A DNA stretch of 64,000 nt, taken from NCBI GenBank assembly GCA_001942185.1, contig MKJV01000101.1, positions 62,001 through 126,000 of the forward strand, read 5' to 3'. This document shows positions 8,014 through 17,707 of the stretch, piece after piece. Both the position numbers and the translations under genes were made by a program. Under the pieces are notes generated by a model. The model did not search any database. It was not told the DNA's origin and worked only from the letters and a program-made list of their open reading frames with translations. Position 1 is the stretch's first letter; each line of letters opens with the position of its first letter. The stretch is from Pseudonocardia sp. CNS-004 (lineage in GTDB: Bacteria > Actinomycetota > Actinomycetes > Mycobacteriales > Pseudonocardiaceae).

Positions 8014-9247
8014 TCAGGTCAGCTGCCCACGCCGCTGCATCAGCGCCGTCCCGGCCGCGCCCACGAACCCGACGGCGACCAGTGCGAGTGGTGCCGCCGC
8101 CCGCCAGGCGGGGCCGCTCACGTCGAGGAGCGCGCCCGCGGCGGCCGAGACGGCGGCGGCCACGACCGCGGACACCAGGTAGTAGAAGCCGTAGTAGGTG
8201 CCGACGAGCCGCTCGCTGCCCAGCACCGGCAGCAGCTGCATGGTGAACGGATTGGCCAGCGCGATGCCGAAGGTGAACACCACGGCGCCCGCGAGGACGG
8301 GCAGCGCGGCGGCGGGGGTGAGGCCCGTGGCCGTCGGCAGCAGCGGGGCGGAGATCGCAACCGGTACGAAGCCCGCCCCCATCAGCGCCAGACCCGCCGC
8401 GACGCAGGTGCCGGGAGGCCAGCGGCTCCCGGCCCACGCGGCGACCCGCACGTACAGCACGACCCCGGCCACCGTGGACACCGCGAACAGCACCCCGACG
8501 ACCGCGGGGGTGCCGGTCACCCGCTGCGCCTCGAGCGGGAGGACCAGGTAGACCTGGTTGTAGAGCGCGAAGTAGGCGGAGCCGCACAGCGTGAAGGCGA
8601 CGAACCGCCGGTTGCGCACGACGGTGCCCCAGCTGCCGAGCACACCCTCGCCGTGGGTCTCGACGGGGTGCCGCGGCAGCACCAGCGCCTGCGCCACGGT
8701 GAGCAGCAGGAACGTCACGCACGCGACGGCCGCGACCAGGCGGAAGTCCACGGCGAGCAGCACCGCCCCGAGCAGCGGTCCGACGAACGCCCCGGCGTCG
8801 GCCGCGTGTTGAACACGGCGAACGCGCCCGCGCGCTCCTCCCCCGCCTCCCGGCTCAGGTACGCGCGGACGGCCGGGTTGAACAGCGCGCCGGCGAACCC
8901 GGTGAGTACCGCGGCGGCCAGGATCCCGACCGGCGAGGTGACCACCGCGAACAGTCCGAAGGCGAGCACGCGCAGCGCGCAGCCGAGCACGATCACCGGG
9001 CGGCAGCGAGCCGGTCGGCCGCGGTGCCGCCCACCAGGAACAGTCCCTGCTGGGCCAGCGTGCGCACCCCGAGCACCACGCCGACCAGCGCCGCCGCGTA
9101 GCCGAGGCCGTCGACGAGGTAGGTCGCGAGGAACGGCACGACCATGTAGAAGCCGACGTTGATCCCGAACTGGTTGACGACGAGCAGGCGGGCCGCCGGG
9201 GAGAGGGCCCGGAACCGCGCCCGGATGCTCACGCGGCTGCCACTCAC
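8014..9247 (-). CDS. MFS transporter (two frameshifts)
   Basis: About 411 residues and around 12 membrane helices, an inner-membrane major facilitator family exporter. The first segment reads LVVNQFGINVGFYMVVPFLA from a GTG start at 9247. After a missing base near 8998 it continues GFAGALFNPAVRAYLSREAG, matching the family's helix-5 region. After another near 8795 it reaches the second half, FRLVAAVACVTFLLLTVAQA, and ends at TGA 8014. The NPAVRAYL motif and the length are like bacterial drug-efflux MFS proteins. The start overlaps the GNAT stop by 4 nt (GTGA), so the acetyltransferase and pump are coupled and may act on the same compound. Confidence 0.8.
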
Positions 9248-9798
9248 GCGACGGACACGTCCAGCGGCAGCTCGAAGTGCACGGTGGCGAAGCGGGGATC
9301 GCTCTCCCGGCCGCGGTCGTCGCGGATCTCGACGACCGGCAGTGACCGCCAGAACGGTTCGGCGGCCGGCACGTTCGTGTTGGTGTGCAGGTAGATCACC
9401 CGGAAGCCGCCGTCGGCCCGGACGAACTCCTGGCAGGCGGCCACCAGGCGGCGCGCGAGCCCGTGACGCCGGTGCGCGGGCAACGTCGCCACCCGCAGCA
9501 GCTGGGCGACGGCCTGCCGGTCGGCGTAGCGGTGGCCCAGCTCCGGCGGGTGCGGTGGCACGTTCGGCCCGCCGATCCGGATCGCCGCGGTGGCCACCAC
9601 GGTGCCGGTCAGGTCGAGCGCGACGAACATCGCCTGCCGCGGGTTGTCCACGTAGGTCTCGACGGGGCGGTCGAGGTCCCAGTGCCACCGCGGCTGGTGG
9701 CCGTAGCCGAGGTCGGTCTCCGCGGCGTGGAGGACGACGGTGCGGGCGCCGTCGAGCTCCTTCACCGTCTCGGCGCGGCGGATCTCGTACTCGGTCAC
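9244..9798 (-). CDS. GNAT family N-acetyltransferase
   Basis: 184 residues, cytoplasmic, acetyl-CoA-dependent. The acetyl-CoA pyrophosphate loop is LRVATLPAHRRHGLARRLV (motif A), followed by the VIYLHTNTNVPAAEPFWRSL motif B region where the family closes its fold. I choose GTG at 9798 because GAGGAGAGGA lies 5 bases upstream; the frame's more distal start has no such site. The stop overlaps the start of the MFS gene. A resistance pair of modification plus efflux is plausible but inferred. Confidence 0.85.
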   Translation of the reverse strand: MTEYEIRRAETVKELDGARTVVLHAAETDLGYGHQPRWHWDLDRPVETYVDNPRQAMFVALDLTGTVVATAAIRIGGPNVPPHPPELGHRYADRQAVAQLLRVATLPAHRRHGLARRLVAACQEFVRADGGFRVIYLHTNTNVPAAEPFWRSLPVVEIRDDRGRESDPRFATVHFELPLDVSVA

Positions 9799-9811
9799 GT
9801 GGGTCCTCTCC

Positions 9812-11378
9812 TCAGCCCGCGACACCGGTCAGCGGGTCGGTGGGGTAGGCGGCCAGCAGGGCTCGGGTCCGATCGTGTCGGGCGTCGCTGCGCAGGCGCC
9901 CGACCGGGAGGTCCTCGACCAGCTGCCCGCCGTCGAGCACGGCGATCCGGTCGCACAGCCGCTCCAGCACGTGCAGGTCGTGGGAGACGACGAGCGCGGT
10001 CATCCCGTGGTCGGCCACCACCTGCGACAGCACGCGGATCAGCTCGGCCTGCAACGTCACGTCGAGCGCGGACGCCGGCTCGTCGGCGACGAGCACGTCG
10101 GGTCGGACGGCGAGGGCACGGGCGATCGCGACGCGCTGGCACTGGCCGGTGGACAGGGCGTTCGGGCGGCGGTCGGCGAGCCCGTCCAGCCCGACGGACG
10201 AGAGCAGCTCGCGGGCCCACGCGCGCCGGGCGGCGCGCGTGCCGATCCGGTGGAAGTCGAGCGGATCGGCCACCAGCTGCGCCGCCGTCCGCCACGGGTT
10301 GAGCGATGCGCGGGGTCCTGCGGCACGAGCTGCACGGCGCGCGCACCGCGCGCCACCCGCGGCACGAGCTGCACGGCGCGTGCACCGCGCGCCACCCGCG
10401 GACCGCCGGGTCGATCCCGGCGAGTCGCAGCTCGCCCGCGTCCGGCCGTTCGAGACCGAGCAGGCAGCGCAGCAGCGTGGTCTTGCCGCCGCCGCTGCGC
10501 CCCGCGACCCCCACCACCTCGCCCGCTCCGACGTCGAGGTCCAGGCCGTCCAGCACCGGCGCGCAGCCGTAGGCCTTGCTCAGGCCGCGCACGCGGATCG
10601 TGGGGGCACCCGCGGGCCCGGCGGGACGGGCACGAGGCGGCAGCGCCCACGGGACGTCGCGCACGAGGGCACGGGTCGCCTCGTGCGCCGGGTCGCCGAG
10701 CACGCGGGCCGGTGGCCCCTGCTCGACGATCCGGCCGCGGTGCAGCACCACCACCCGGTCGGCGAGTGCGGCCGCCACCGTCACGTCGTGGGTGACGAGC
10801 ACGACGGCCGTGCCGGAGGCCGCCAGGTCCCTGAGCCGTTCGACCAGCTGCTCGCGGGCCGGGCCGTCCAGCGCCGTCGTCGGCTCGTCCGCCAGCACCA
10901 CCTGCGGTTCTCCCGCCAGCGCGAGGGCGAACCCGACGCGCTGTGCCATCCCGCCGGACAGCTCGAAGGCGCGTCGCGTCGCCACCGGAGCCGGATCGGC
11001 GAAACCGCTCTCGCGCAGCAGCGGTGCCACCCGGGCCGGATCGCCCGCGACCTCGGTGAGCAGCGAGCCGACCCGGCGCAGCGGGGTGAGCGCGAGCGCG
11101 GGGTCCTGGAACACCATCCCGATCCCCCGGCCCCTGGCCCGGCGCAGCGCCGTTGGCGCGGTCAGGTCGTCGGCGCCCAGGGCGAGCTCGGCCACCCGCA
11201 CCCGGCCCGGGGCCGGGACCAGGCCGAGCAGGGCGCGCAGCAGCGTCGACTTGCCCGAACCGCTGCCGCCGAGCACGACGACGGCCTCACCCTCGGCGAC
11301 CTGCAGGTCCACGTCGTCGATCACGACCCGGCCGGCGAACTCCACGGTGAGCCCGCGGACCGACAGCACCGCGTTCAC
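9812..11378 (-). CDS. Fused dual-ATPase subunit of Opp/Nik-type ABC importer (frameshifts and a duplication)
   Basis: About 520 residues with two ABC ATPase domains in one chain, equivalent to DppD plus DppF. Domain 1 has Walker A GGSGSGKST, signature LSGGMAQRV and Walker B VVLADEP. Domain 2 has GRSGGGKTT, LSTGQCQRV and LVADEP. Missing bases near 10399 and 10308 break the frame around the second Q-loop, and a 39-bp tandem duplication there repeats 13 codons ending AVQLVP. The GTG start at 11378 overlaps the upstream permease stop by 4 nt. It energises import from the cytoplasmic face in the operon binding protein-permease-permease-ATPase. Confidence 0.85.
10321..10398. repeat. 39-bp tandem duplication in the ABC ATPase gene
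   Basis: Bases 10321-10359 and 10360-10398 are the same 39 bp with a single C/T difference. The unit is 13 codons (reads as RVARGARAVQLVP on the minus strand), so it is frame-neutral, and it sits at the Q-loop of the second ATPase domain. The outer copy still leads into the normal QDPxSSLNP sequence. Confidence 0.9.
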
Positions 11379-12196
11379 CGTGCCACCGCGAGGGTGGCGC
11401 GATCGAGGACGTCCCGCAGGCCCTCGCCGACGCACGTCAGCGCGAACACCGTGACCAGCACCGCGACGCCCGGCCCCAGCACGAGGTGCGGGCTGGACAG
11501 CGCGACCCCTCGCACCTCCGCGAGCATCGCCCCCCACTCGGCCGCGGGCGGCTGCGCCCCCATCCCGAGGAACGACAGGCCGGCGACGGTCGCGATCAGC
11601 TGCCCCGCCTCCACGGCCGTGAGCACGGCGAGCGGCCCGATCAACCGCGGCCACACCTCCGTGCGCAGCAGGTGGGCGCGCGAGGCCCCGAGCGCACGGG
11701 CCGCGACGGCCGACGGCTCGGCGAGCGCCGACCGCACGAGCGACCGGGTCAGCCGCGCGAACGGCGCCCACCACACCAGCAGCGCACCCCCGAGCACCGC
11801 CGCGAGCGACGGCCCGCGCAACCCCACGAACGCCAGGATGACGATCACGGCCGGGAACGCGACGATCCCGTCGACGAGTCGCCGCCCGAGATCGTCCAGC
11901 CGGGACCCTGCGAGACCGATCGCGATCCCCACCGCGGCGCCGACGGCGATCACCGCGAGCATCGTGGCGCCGGTCTGCAAGAGCGTGGTCCGCCCGCCGT
12001 GGAGCACGCGCGACGCGGTGTCGCGGCCGAACCGGTCGGTGCCGAGCCAGTGCACGCCGCCCGGTGCGGCCATCCGCGGCCCCACCCCTTGCGCGACCGG
12101 GTCGAACGGGGCGAGCCACGGCGCTGCCAGCGTCGTCAGGACGACGACCGCCAGCACCACGACGCCCGCGGTGAGCAGGCCACGGCCACGGGTCAC
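11375..12196 (-). CDS. Opp/Nik-type ABC transporter permease (DppC-like)
   Basis: 273 residues, integral membrane. An N-terminal helix is followed by the family's periplasmic HWLGTDRFGRDTASRVLHGG motif (a hallmark of DppC/NikC), then about five helices and the cytoplasmic coupling loop ARALGASRAHLLRTEVWP (EAA-like). The GTG start at 12196 overlaps the DppB-like stop by 4 nt; the stop overlaps the ATPase start likewise. Substrate specificity is not given by this subunit. Confidence 0.9.
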   Translation of the reverse strand: MTRGRGLLTAGVVVLAVVVLTTLAAPWLAPFDPVAQGVGPRMAAPGGVHWLGTDRFGRDTASRVLHGGRTTLLQTGATMLAVIAVGAAVGIAIGLAGSRLDDLGRRLVDGIVAFPAVIVILAFVGLRGPSLAAVLGGALLVWWAPFARLTRSLVRSALAEPSAVAARALGASRAHLLRTEVWPRLIGPLAVLTAVEAGQLIATVAGLSFLGMGAQPPAAEWGAMLAEVRGVALSSPHLVLGPGVAVLVTVFALTCVGEGLRDVLDRATLAVAR

Positions 12197-13146
12197 GCCA
12201 CGACCTCCGCCCGCGCGTCCTGACGGGGGTCGACGAGCCGGGCCGCGAGGTCGACACCGCGGTTGACCAGCACGACGAGCGCGGTCGCCAGCACGACGTA
12301 CGCCTGCACCACCGGGTAGTCCTGCGCCGCGATCGCGTCGACGGCGAACAACCCGACGCCGGGCCACGTGAACACCGCCTCCGTGATGATCGAGCCGGTG
12401 ACCAGGGAGGCGAACGCGAGGCCGCCCAGGATCAGCACGGGGCCGAGCGCGGGTCGCAGGGCGTGGCGCAGCAGCATGCGGGTGGGCGAGGCGCCGCGGG
12501 CCAGCGCCGCCACGGCGTAGAGCCTGCCCTGCTCGGCCACGAGCGCCGCCCGCAGCACCCGCGACATCGTCGGGGTGACCGCGATGCCCAGCACGAGTGC
12601 CGGCAGCCAGAGCCGGTCGAGGCTCGCCGGTCCGGCGATCCGGTAGCCGGTGGCACCGGTCGCGATCTGCAGGGCGATCGTGCCGAGCAGGAACGACGGC
12701 ACCGCCACCGCGGCGAGCGTGACCAGCCGCACGACCTGGTCGACGGGCCCGTCGGGGCGGCGGCTCGCCAGCAGCGCGAGCCCGCAGGCCAGCAGCACCG
12801 CCACGCCGAACCCGGATGCGCCGAGCGCGACGCTCGCGGGCAGCCGGTCGAGCATCTCGTCCAGCACCGGCTGCCCGGTGCGGTACGACGTCCCCCAGTC
12901 ACCGCCGGCCATGCGCAGGAGCCAGCGCAGGTACTGCTCGGGCAGCGGGCGGTCGAGGCCGAGCTCGGCGAGCCGTTCGGCGCGGATCCGGGCCTCGTCC
13001 TCCTCGCTCAGCGAGACACCTCCGGACTCGCCGAGCTGTACGTCCACCGGGTCGCCGGGGGCGGAGCGGACGAGCGCGAACACGACCACCGACGCCACGA
13101 GCAGGATTCCGACGGTGCCGGCCACCGCCCGCTGGAGTGCGCGCAC
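12193..13146 (-). CDS. Opp/Nik-type ABC transporter permease (DppB-like)
   Basis: 317 residues. An N-terminal membrane helix is followed by FALVRSAPGDPVD, matching the PGDP motif of DppB/NikB, then DRPLPEQYLRWLLRMAGGDW, another family block. The transmembrane domain contains the coupling loop ALARGASPTRMLLRHALRPA and ends with the TGSIITEAVFTWPGVG motif. It starts GTG at 13146, two bases after the binding-protein stop. It forms the membrane channel with the DppC-like subunit. Confidence 0.9.
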   Translation of the reverse strand: MRALQRAVAGTVGILLVASVVVFALVRSAPGDPVDVQLGESGGVSLSEEDEARIRAERLAELGLDRPLPEQYLRWLLRMAGGDWGTSYRTGQPVLDEMLDRLPASVALGASGFGVAVLLACGLALLASRRPDGPVDQVVRLVTLAAVAVPSFLLGTIALQIATGATGYRIAGPASLDRLWLPALVLGIAVTPTMSRVLRAALVAEQGRLYAVAALARGASPTRMLLRHALRPALGPVLILGGLAFASLVTGSIITEAVFTWPGVGLFAVDAIAAQDYPVVQAYVVLATALVVLVNRGVDLAARLVDPRQDARAEVVA

Positions 13147-13148
13147 CT

Positions 13149-14647
13149 CTACCCGCCGAGAGTGAGGCCGGGCCGCACGAGGTTCTCGTACTGCAGCGGG
13201 TGCGGCACGAAGCCGCCGACCCGCGCGGCGACGGCGCTCGCCTGGGCGCGCGGGTGCACGGGGACGGCCGGGACGACCTCGGCCTGCAGCGCGTTGAGCT
13301 CCAGCACGGCGGCCGTGCGCTGCTGCTCGTCGGTGGCCGTGTTCGCCCGCTCGACCAGCGGCGCGGCCTGCGGCAGGTCGTAGTGGCCGTAGTTGCCCGA
13401 CCCGCCCGGCGTCAGCTGCACCGCGAACAGGCTCGGCACGTTGCCCAGCGTCGTGAACGCCGCGGTCTGCGCGTCCCAGTCGCCGCGTTCCCGCGCCTGC
13501 TGCACCAGCGTGTTGTCGACGTGGGACAGGTCCACGTCCACCCCGATGGCGTCCCACTGCGCCTGCAGCACCTCGCCGGTGGGGCCTTCGGTCCCCCAGG
13601 TCTGGAGCCGGAACGCGAGCGGGACCCCGTCCTTCGCCCGCCTGCCGTCCGGCCCGCGGACCCAGCCCGCCTCATCGAGCAGCCTGCCCGCGAGGTCCGG
13701 GTCGTGACGGGTGAAGCCCTGCCCGTCGGCCTGCGGGTAGGCCGGGTTGGATGCGAGCCAGCTCGGCGCGGGCTCGGTGAGCCCCTCGCCCGCGATCTCG
13801 GCGACCGCCTCCCGGTCGACGGCCCATGCGAGCGCCTGGCGGACCCGCTGGTCGGCCAGCGCGGGCGTCGCGGGGTTCAGGTACACCGCGACCGTGTTGG
13901 CCGCGGGGGCGCGACGAGCGTGAGCCCGTCGGTCTCCTCCAGCTGCGGCACCGCGGAGCTGGGCAGCTGGTCGACGATGTCGGCCTGCTCGGCGAGCGCG
14001 ATCTGCACCCGGGCCTCGGGATCGGCCACCTGCTGCACGGTGACCGTCTCGACGGTGGGCGCCTGCCCCCACCAGTTCGGGTTGCGCTCCAGCGTGAGCT
14101 CCCGTTCCGCGTCGAACCCCGTGACGCGGAACGGGCCGGTCAGGTCGGCCTCGGCGGGCGCCGCGACGTTGTGGATCTGCAGTTCGTAGTGGGCGAGCGT
14201 GTGGTCGAGGAACGGCGAGGGCCCGGCGCCGCGCACGGTGAGGGTGCGCGGGTCGACGACCGTGACGGTCACCCCTTCCAGGAGGTCGCCCGCGAGCGCG
14301 TTCTCGGCGGCCGAGCGCTCGAGCGACGCCCGCACCGCCTCGGCGTCCACCGGGGCACCGCTGTGGAACACCGCGCCGTCGCGCAGTACCACCGTCCACG
14401 TGTCGGGGGCGGTCTGCTCGACCGACTCGGCGAGCTCGGGCGCCGTGCTCCCGTCGGCCTGGATCTTGGCGAGGGACTCCCCGACGCCGAAGGAGCGCAG
14501 GAAGCTCGTGGTCTGGGCCTCGGCCGGGTCGAGTGTCGCGTTGATCTTGGCGACGGCGAGCGTGAGCGCACCGTCCCCGGCCCGGTCACCGCCCGCGCAG
14601 GCGCCGAGCAGCAGGGCGGACACGATCAGGGTGAGGAGGCGGCGCAC
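13149..14647 (-). CDS. Family 5 extracellular solute-binding lipoprotein (frameshift near 13906)
   Basis: About 499 residues. The lipobox LLLGAC marks Cys 17 (approximately) as the lipid anchor, placing the protein outside the membrane. SBP family 5 features include LDPAEAQTTSF near the N-terminus, FRVTGFDAERELTLERNPNWW in the middle and the late RVRQALAWAVDREAVAEIA. One missing base near 13906 separates VDQLPSSAVPQL... from AANTVAVYLNP. It feeds the permeases and fused ATPase behind it. The ligand could be a peptide, nickel complex or metallophore. The palindrome just upstream favours a metal-linked cargo, but this is inference. Confidence 0.85.
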
Positions 14648-14660
14648 GAGCAGGGAGCGT

Positions 14661-14681
14661 AGATGATTACGGTTATCATCT
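14661..14681 (-). promoter_or_regulatory. Fur/Zur-like palindromic operator before the ABC importer
   Basis: A 21-bp palindrome centred on 14671 with a single mismatched pair; its core is TGATTACGGTTATCA, a 7-1-7 inverted repeat. This is the layout of Fur-family boxes, and the sequence is closest to Zur-type sites (TGATAA-x-TTATCA style). It begins 14 bp before the GTG start of the binding protein, so it overlaps the promoter and would repress. Which Fur-family protein binds is not known from the window. Confidence 0.6.
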
Positions 14682-14818
14682 TCTGGTTGTTCCGATCACA
14701 TCACGGCTCATGCATGCATGGCCGTTCCTGGCGCGCACGCCACTTATAACCCCGGCGGGTATTGACGGCCGCACCTCCCGGGATACGAATGGTTGCGGGA
14801 GCAGGAAGGGGCGGCACG

Positions 14819-15543
14819 GTGCGGCTGCTGGTCGTCAACGTCAACACCACCGCTCGATGACCGAGGCCATCGCGGCGTCCGCGCGCTCGGTCGCCGCCGC
14901 CGGCACGGAGATCATCGGGTTGACCCCGTCGTTCGGCGCCGAATCGGTGGAGGGCAACGTCGAGAGCTACCTCGCCGCCGTGGCCGTCATGAACGCCGTC
15001 ACGACCTACGACGGCCCGTTCGACGCGGTCGTGCAGGCGGGCTTCGGCGAGCACGGCCGGGAAGGGCTGCAGGAGCTGCTCGACGTCCCGGTCGTCGACA
15101 TCACCGAGGCCGCCGCGCACGTCGCCCACCTGATCGGCCACAAGTACTCGGTGGTCACCACCCTCGACCGCACGGTCCCGCTGATCGAGGGCCGCCTCAC
15201 GCTCGCCGGGCTGGCCACCCGCTGCGCGTCGGTCCGCTCGAGCGGCCTGTCCGTGCTGGAGCTCGAGGAGGACCCGGCCACGGCCGTCAAGGCGATCGTC
15301 CGGGAAGCCGAGCTCGCCGTCCGCGACGACCGCGCCGAGGTGATCTGCCTCGGCTGCGGCGGCATGGCCGGGCTCGACGACGCGGTGCGCCACGCCACCG
15401 GCGTCCCGGTCGTCGACGGCGTCACGGCGGCGGTCAAGCTCGCCGAGAGCCTCGTCGGCCTCGGTCTGTCCACCAGCAAGATCCGCACGTACGCGCCACC
15501 GCGCCCCAAACGCATCACCGGCTGGCCCCTGCCGACCGACTGA
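14819..15543 (+). CDS. Hydantoin racemase-like Asp/Glu racemase family protein (frameshift near 14856)
   Basis: About 241 residues, cytoplasmic. The N-terminus VRLLVVNVNTT (GTG at 14819, GGAAGGGG upstream) joins SMTEAIAASARSV after one missing base near 14856. Family blocks are FGAESVEGNVESYLAAVA, VQAGFGEHGREGLQELLDVP and VICLGCGGMAGLDDAV. Cys in ICLGCGGM is the expected second catalytic Cys. The first Cys of hydantoin racemases is a Gly in QAGFGEHG here, so activity may differ; many annotated family members share this. The C-terminus ends KRITGWPL. The next gene encodes an isochorismatase-like hydrolase, hinting at hydantoin/ureide-type nitrogen metabolism (inference). Confidence 0.8.
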
Positions 15544-15581
15544 CAGCCGCCGCCCGCCAGGCGGGGTCGATACTGCGGATC

Positions 15582-16239
15582 ATGACCGGACCCCGTCCGC
15601 ACGACTGGTCGATCGACGAGCGCGAGTACGCCCGGCAGGAGGACAGACGAGGACGGCGGTTCGCCTACGAGTACCTCGATCCGACACGCACGGCACTCGT
15701 GGTGGTCGACATGGTGCCGTTCTTCACCGCGCCCGGGGCGTCGTGCCGAACATCAACCTCCTCGCGGGCACACTGCGCGAGGCCGGCGGGACCGTGGCGT
15801 GGGTCCTGCCCGAGGTCGGCGCGCCGTCGGAGTGGGCCACCGACTTCTACGGGCCGGCCGTCGCCGAGCTGTACGCGGCATCCGGCGGCACCGGTCCCCT
15901 CAGGAACGGCTGTTCCCCGAACTCGAGCCGGGGGACGACGACGTGTGGGCGGAGAAGTCCGCGGCCAGCGCCTTCTTCCCGGGTCGTTCGACGCTCCCCG
16001 CGGCACTGGCCGAGCGGCACGTGGACACGGTTCTGATCACCGGCACCGTCACGAGCGTCTGCTGCGAGTCGTCGGCCCGCGACGCCGCGACGCTCGGCTA
16101 CCGCGTCGTGTTCGTCGCCGACGGCACCGCCGACGTGCGGGACTCGGCCCACAACGCGACGCTCCGCATCGTCTACCGCACCTTCGGCGACGTCCGCGCC
16201 ACGTCCGAGGTTCTCAAGCTCATCGCGGCGACCCGTTGA
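15582..16239 (+). CDS. Isochorismatase-like cysteine hydrolase (two frameshifts)
   Basis: About 219 residues, cytoplasmic. The catalytic triad of the cysteine hydrolase family is visible: Asp in LVVVDMVPFF, Lys in WAEKSAASAFF and Cys in TSVCCESSARDAATLGY. Missing bases near 15738 (before VVPNINLLAGTLREAGG) and 15905 (before ERLFPELEPG) break the frame. The family hydrolyses amides such as nicotinamide, N-carbamoylsarcosine or biuret, or isochorismate. Its position after the hydantoin-racemase-like gene makes a carbamoyl or ureide substrate plausible, not shown. Confidence 0.8.
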
Positions 16240-16257
16240 GCCGCGCCTCGGCAGGGC

Positions 16258-16297
16258 TCTGACCAGCGGATTTCACGAACGCTGCGGCTCTGCCGAT
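16258..16297 (+). promoter_or_regulatory. Promoter-like element A (shared with 20562-20601)
   Basis: Contains GCGGATTTCACGAAC, 12 bases, then CCGAT, 24 bp before azlC. The same words with the same 12-base spacing occur before the methyltransferase at 20655; the shared block is 23 bp with one mismatch. The spacing suits a promoter recognised by an alternative sigma factor, or an activator site plus promoter. Confidence 0.55.
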
Positions 16298-16320
16298 ACG
16301 CCGGCCGTCACGGTGGGGGC

Positions 16321-17010
16321 ATGACCCACCCATCCACCACCACCGGGGGCCTGCGCGCTGTGCGCGAGACCCTCCCGGTCGCACTCAGCGTCGCGCCGTT
16401 CGGGCTCGTCATCGGCGCGACCGGTACGCAGCTGGGGCTGGCCCCCGTCCCCGACATGGCAGTGGCGGCCACCGTGTTCGCCGGGGCGGCGCACTTCGCG
16501 CCTCTGACGATGTCGGCGGCCGGCGCGGGCGTGCTCGCCGCGCTGGGTGCGGGGGTGCTGATCAACGCGCGCCTGCTGCTGTACTCCGCGGCGCTGGAAC
16601 CGCGGTTCCGCGGCCAGCCGCGCTGGTTCCGGTGGTTCGGCCCGGCCCTGCTGATCGACCAGACCTACCTGATGGTCCTCGCCCGCGACGACCTGGACGA
16701 CCCGCGGCGCTTCCGCCGGTACTGGCTCGGCGCCGGCGGGCTGCTGATGGCCTGCTGGGTCTCGATGGTGGGGGTCGGCGGGGTGCTCGGGCCGTTGCTC
16801 CCGGCGGGTTCCCCGCTGGACGCCGCCGCCGTCGTGGTGCTGGCCGGGATGCTCGGCCCCCGGCTGGCAGCGTGGCGGCCCGCGGTGGTCGCGCTCGTCG
16901 CACTGTTCGTCGCCACCGCGGGGGCGCCGCTGCCGGGTGGTGTCGGGCTCGTCGCCGGCATCGTCGCCGGCATCGCGGCCGGCGCGCTGCTGGACCGGAG
17001 GCGGTCATGA
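16321..17010 (+). CDS. azlC: AzlC family branched-chain amino-acid exporter subunit
   Basis: 229 residues with about six to seven membrane helices. Family blocks visible: ETLPVALSVAPFGLVIGATG, FAGAAHFAPLTMSAAGAGVL and INARLLLYSAALEPRF, then LLIDQTYLMVLAR. AzlC with AzlD exports branched-chain or other hydrophobic amino acids from the cytoplasm. The ATG at 16321 follows a conserved promoter-like element. The stop overlaps the azlD start by 4 nt. Confidence 0.9.
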   Translation: MTHPSTTTGGLRAVRETLPVALSVAPFGLVIGATGTQLGLAPVPDMAVAATVFAGAAHFAPLTMSAAGAGVLAALGAGVLINARLLLYSAALEPRFRGQPRWFRWFGPALLIDQTYLMVLARDDLDDPRRFRRYWLGAGGLLMACWVSMVGVGGVLGPLLPAGSPLDAAAVVVLAGMLGPRLAAWRPAVVALVALFVATAGAPLPGGVGLVAGIVAGIAAGALLDRRRS

Positions 17011-17327
17011 GCCCGTCGACGATCGTCGCCGTCCTGCTCGCGGTGGGCGCGGTGTCCTGGGTCTTCCGGGTCACGCCGATCGCCGTCCTGCCCGCGGCGC
17101 GGCTCCCGGCCTCGGTGCGCCGGCTGCTCGACCACGCGGCACCGGCTGCCATCGCCGCGATGGTGGGCGCCGGGATCGCAGGCGGCGCCGCCCTGTCCGA
17201 TCTCGGGCCGCGGGTTCCGGTGCTGGTCGGGGCGGTGGTCGCCGCGACCGTGGCGTGGCGCCGCCGGGGCCTGGTCCTGCCGGTCGTGGCGGGGCTCGCG
17301 GTGGCGGTCGCACTCACCGCCCTCTGA
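17007..17327 (+). CDS. azlD: AzlD family amino-acid transport protein
   Basis: 106 residues, about four membrane helices, matching AzlD in size and in the VSWVFRVTPIAVLPAAR opening and the APAAIAAMVGAGIAGGAA block. Starts at ATG 17007 inside the azlC stop (ATGA overlap), a translationally coupled pair that makes the two-subunit exporter. Confidence 0.9.
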   Translation: MSPSTIVAVLLAVGAVSWVFRVTPIAVLPAARLPASVRRLLDHAAPAAIAAMVGAGIAGGAALSDLGPRVPVLVGAVVAATVAWRRRGLVLPVVAGLAVAVALTAL

Positions 17328-17402
17328 GTGCCCCACATTTCCTGCGCGACGACCCAACCACGACACCCCACCGACGTCTTACTACATGGGGAGGTTGAGC
17401 CC

Positions 17403-17651
17403 ATGTCGATCCTGAACCTGACCGGACGCGACCGGGCACTGCTGCGCGCGGTGGCCGCAGGACGCTGCGAGATCGCGCCCACAAGCGTTCCGAACCTGCG
17501 CGTCGACGGCCGGTGGTTCTGCGACCAGCCACGCGCGCATGCCCTCCTCTCCGCCGGCCTGATCGCCCGCGCGCTCGGGGCGGCCACCGCCGTCCTGACG
17601 AGCGCGGGCCGGGCCGCGCTCGACGACGCGTACGAGCGAACTGCCGCCTGA
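17403..17651 (+). CDS. Small conserved hypothetical protein, winged-helix-like
   Basis: 82 residues, starting ATG 17403 with GGGGAGG 8 bases upstream. The sequence has helices LTGRDRALLRAVAAGRC and QPRAHALLSAGLIARA and a C-terminal VLTSAGRAALD, which looks like a small wHTH (the LTSAGRAAL motif is common at the end of winged-helix regulators). I cannot assign a function. It sits 56 bp before the large AfsR-like regulator and could be cotranscribed. Confidence 0.65.
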   Translation: MSILNLTGRDRALLRAVAAGRCEIAPTSVPNLRVDGRWFCDQPRAHALLSAGLIARALGAATAVLTSAGRAALDDAYERTAA

Positions 17652-17707
17652 CGGCCCTGTCTCCGCGGGTCGTACCGGCGCAGACTGTGCCGGGCGGTGG
17701 CGCGCGG

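Noticed and set aside
10149..12266. 705-codon plus-strand frame opposite the ABC operon
   Set aside because: Antisense to well-conserved ATPase and permease genes.
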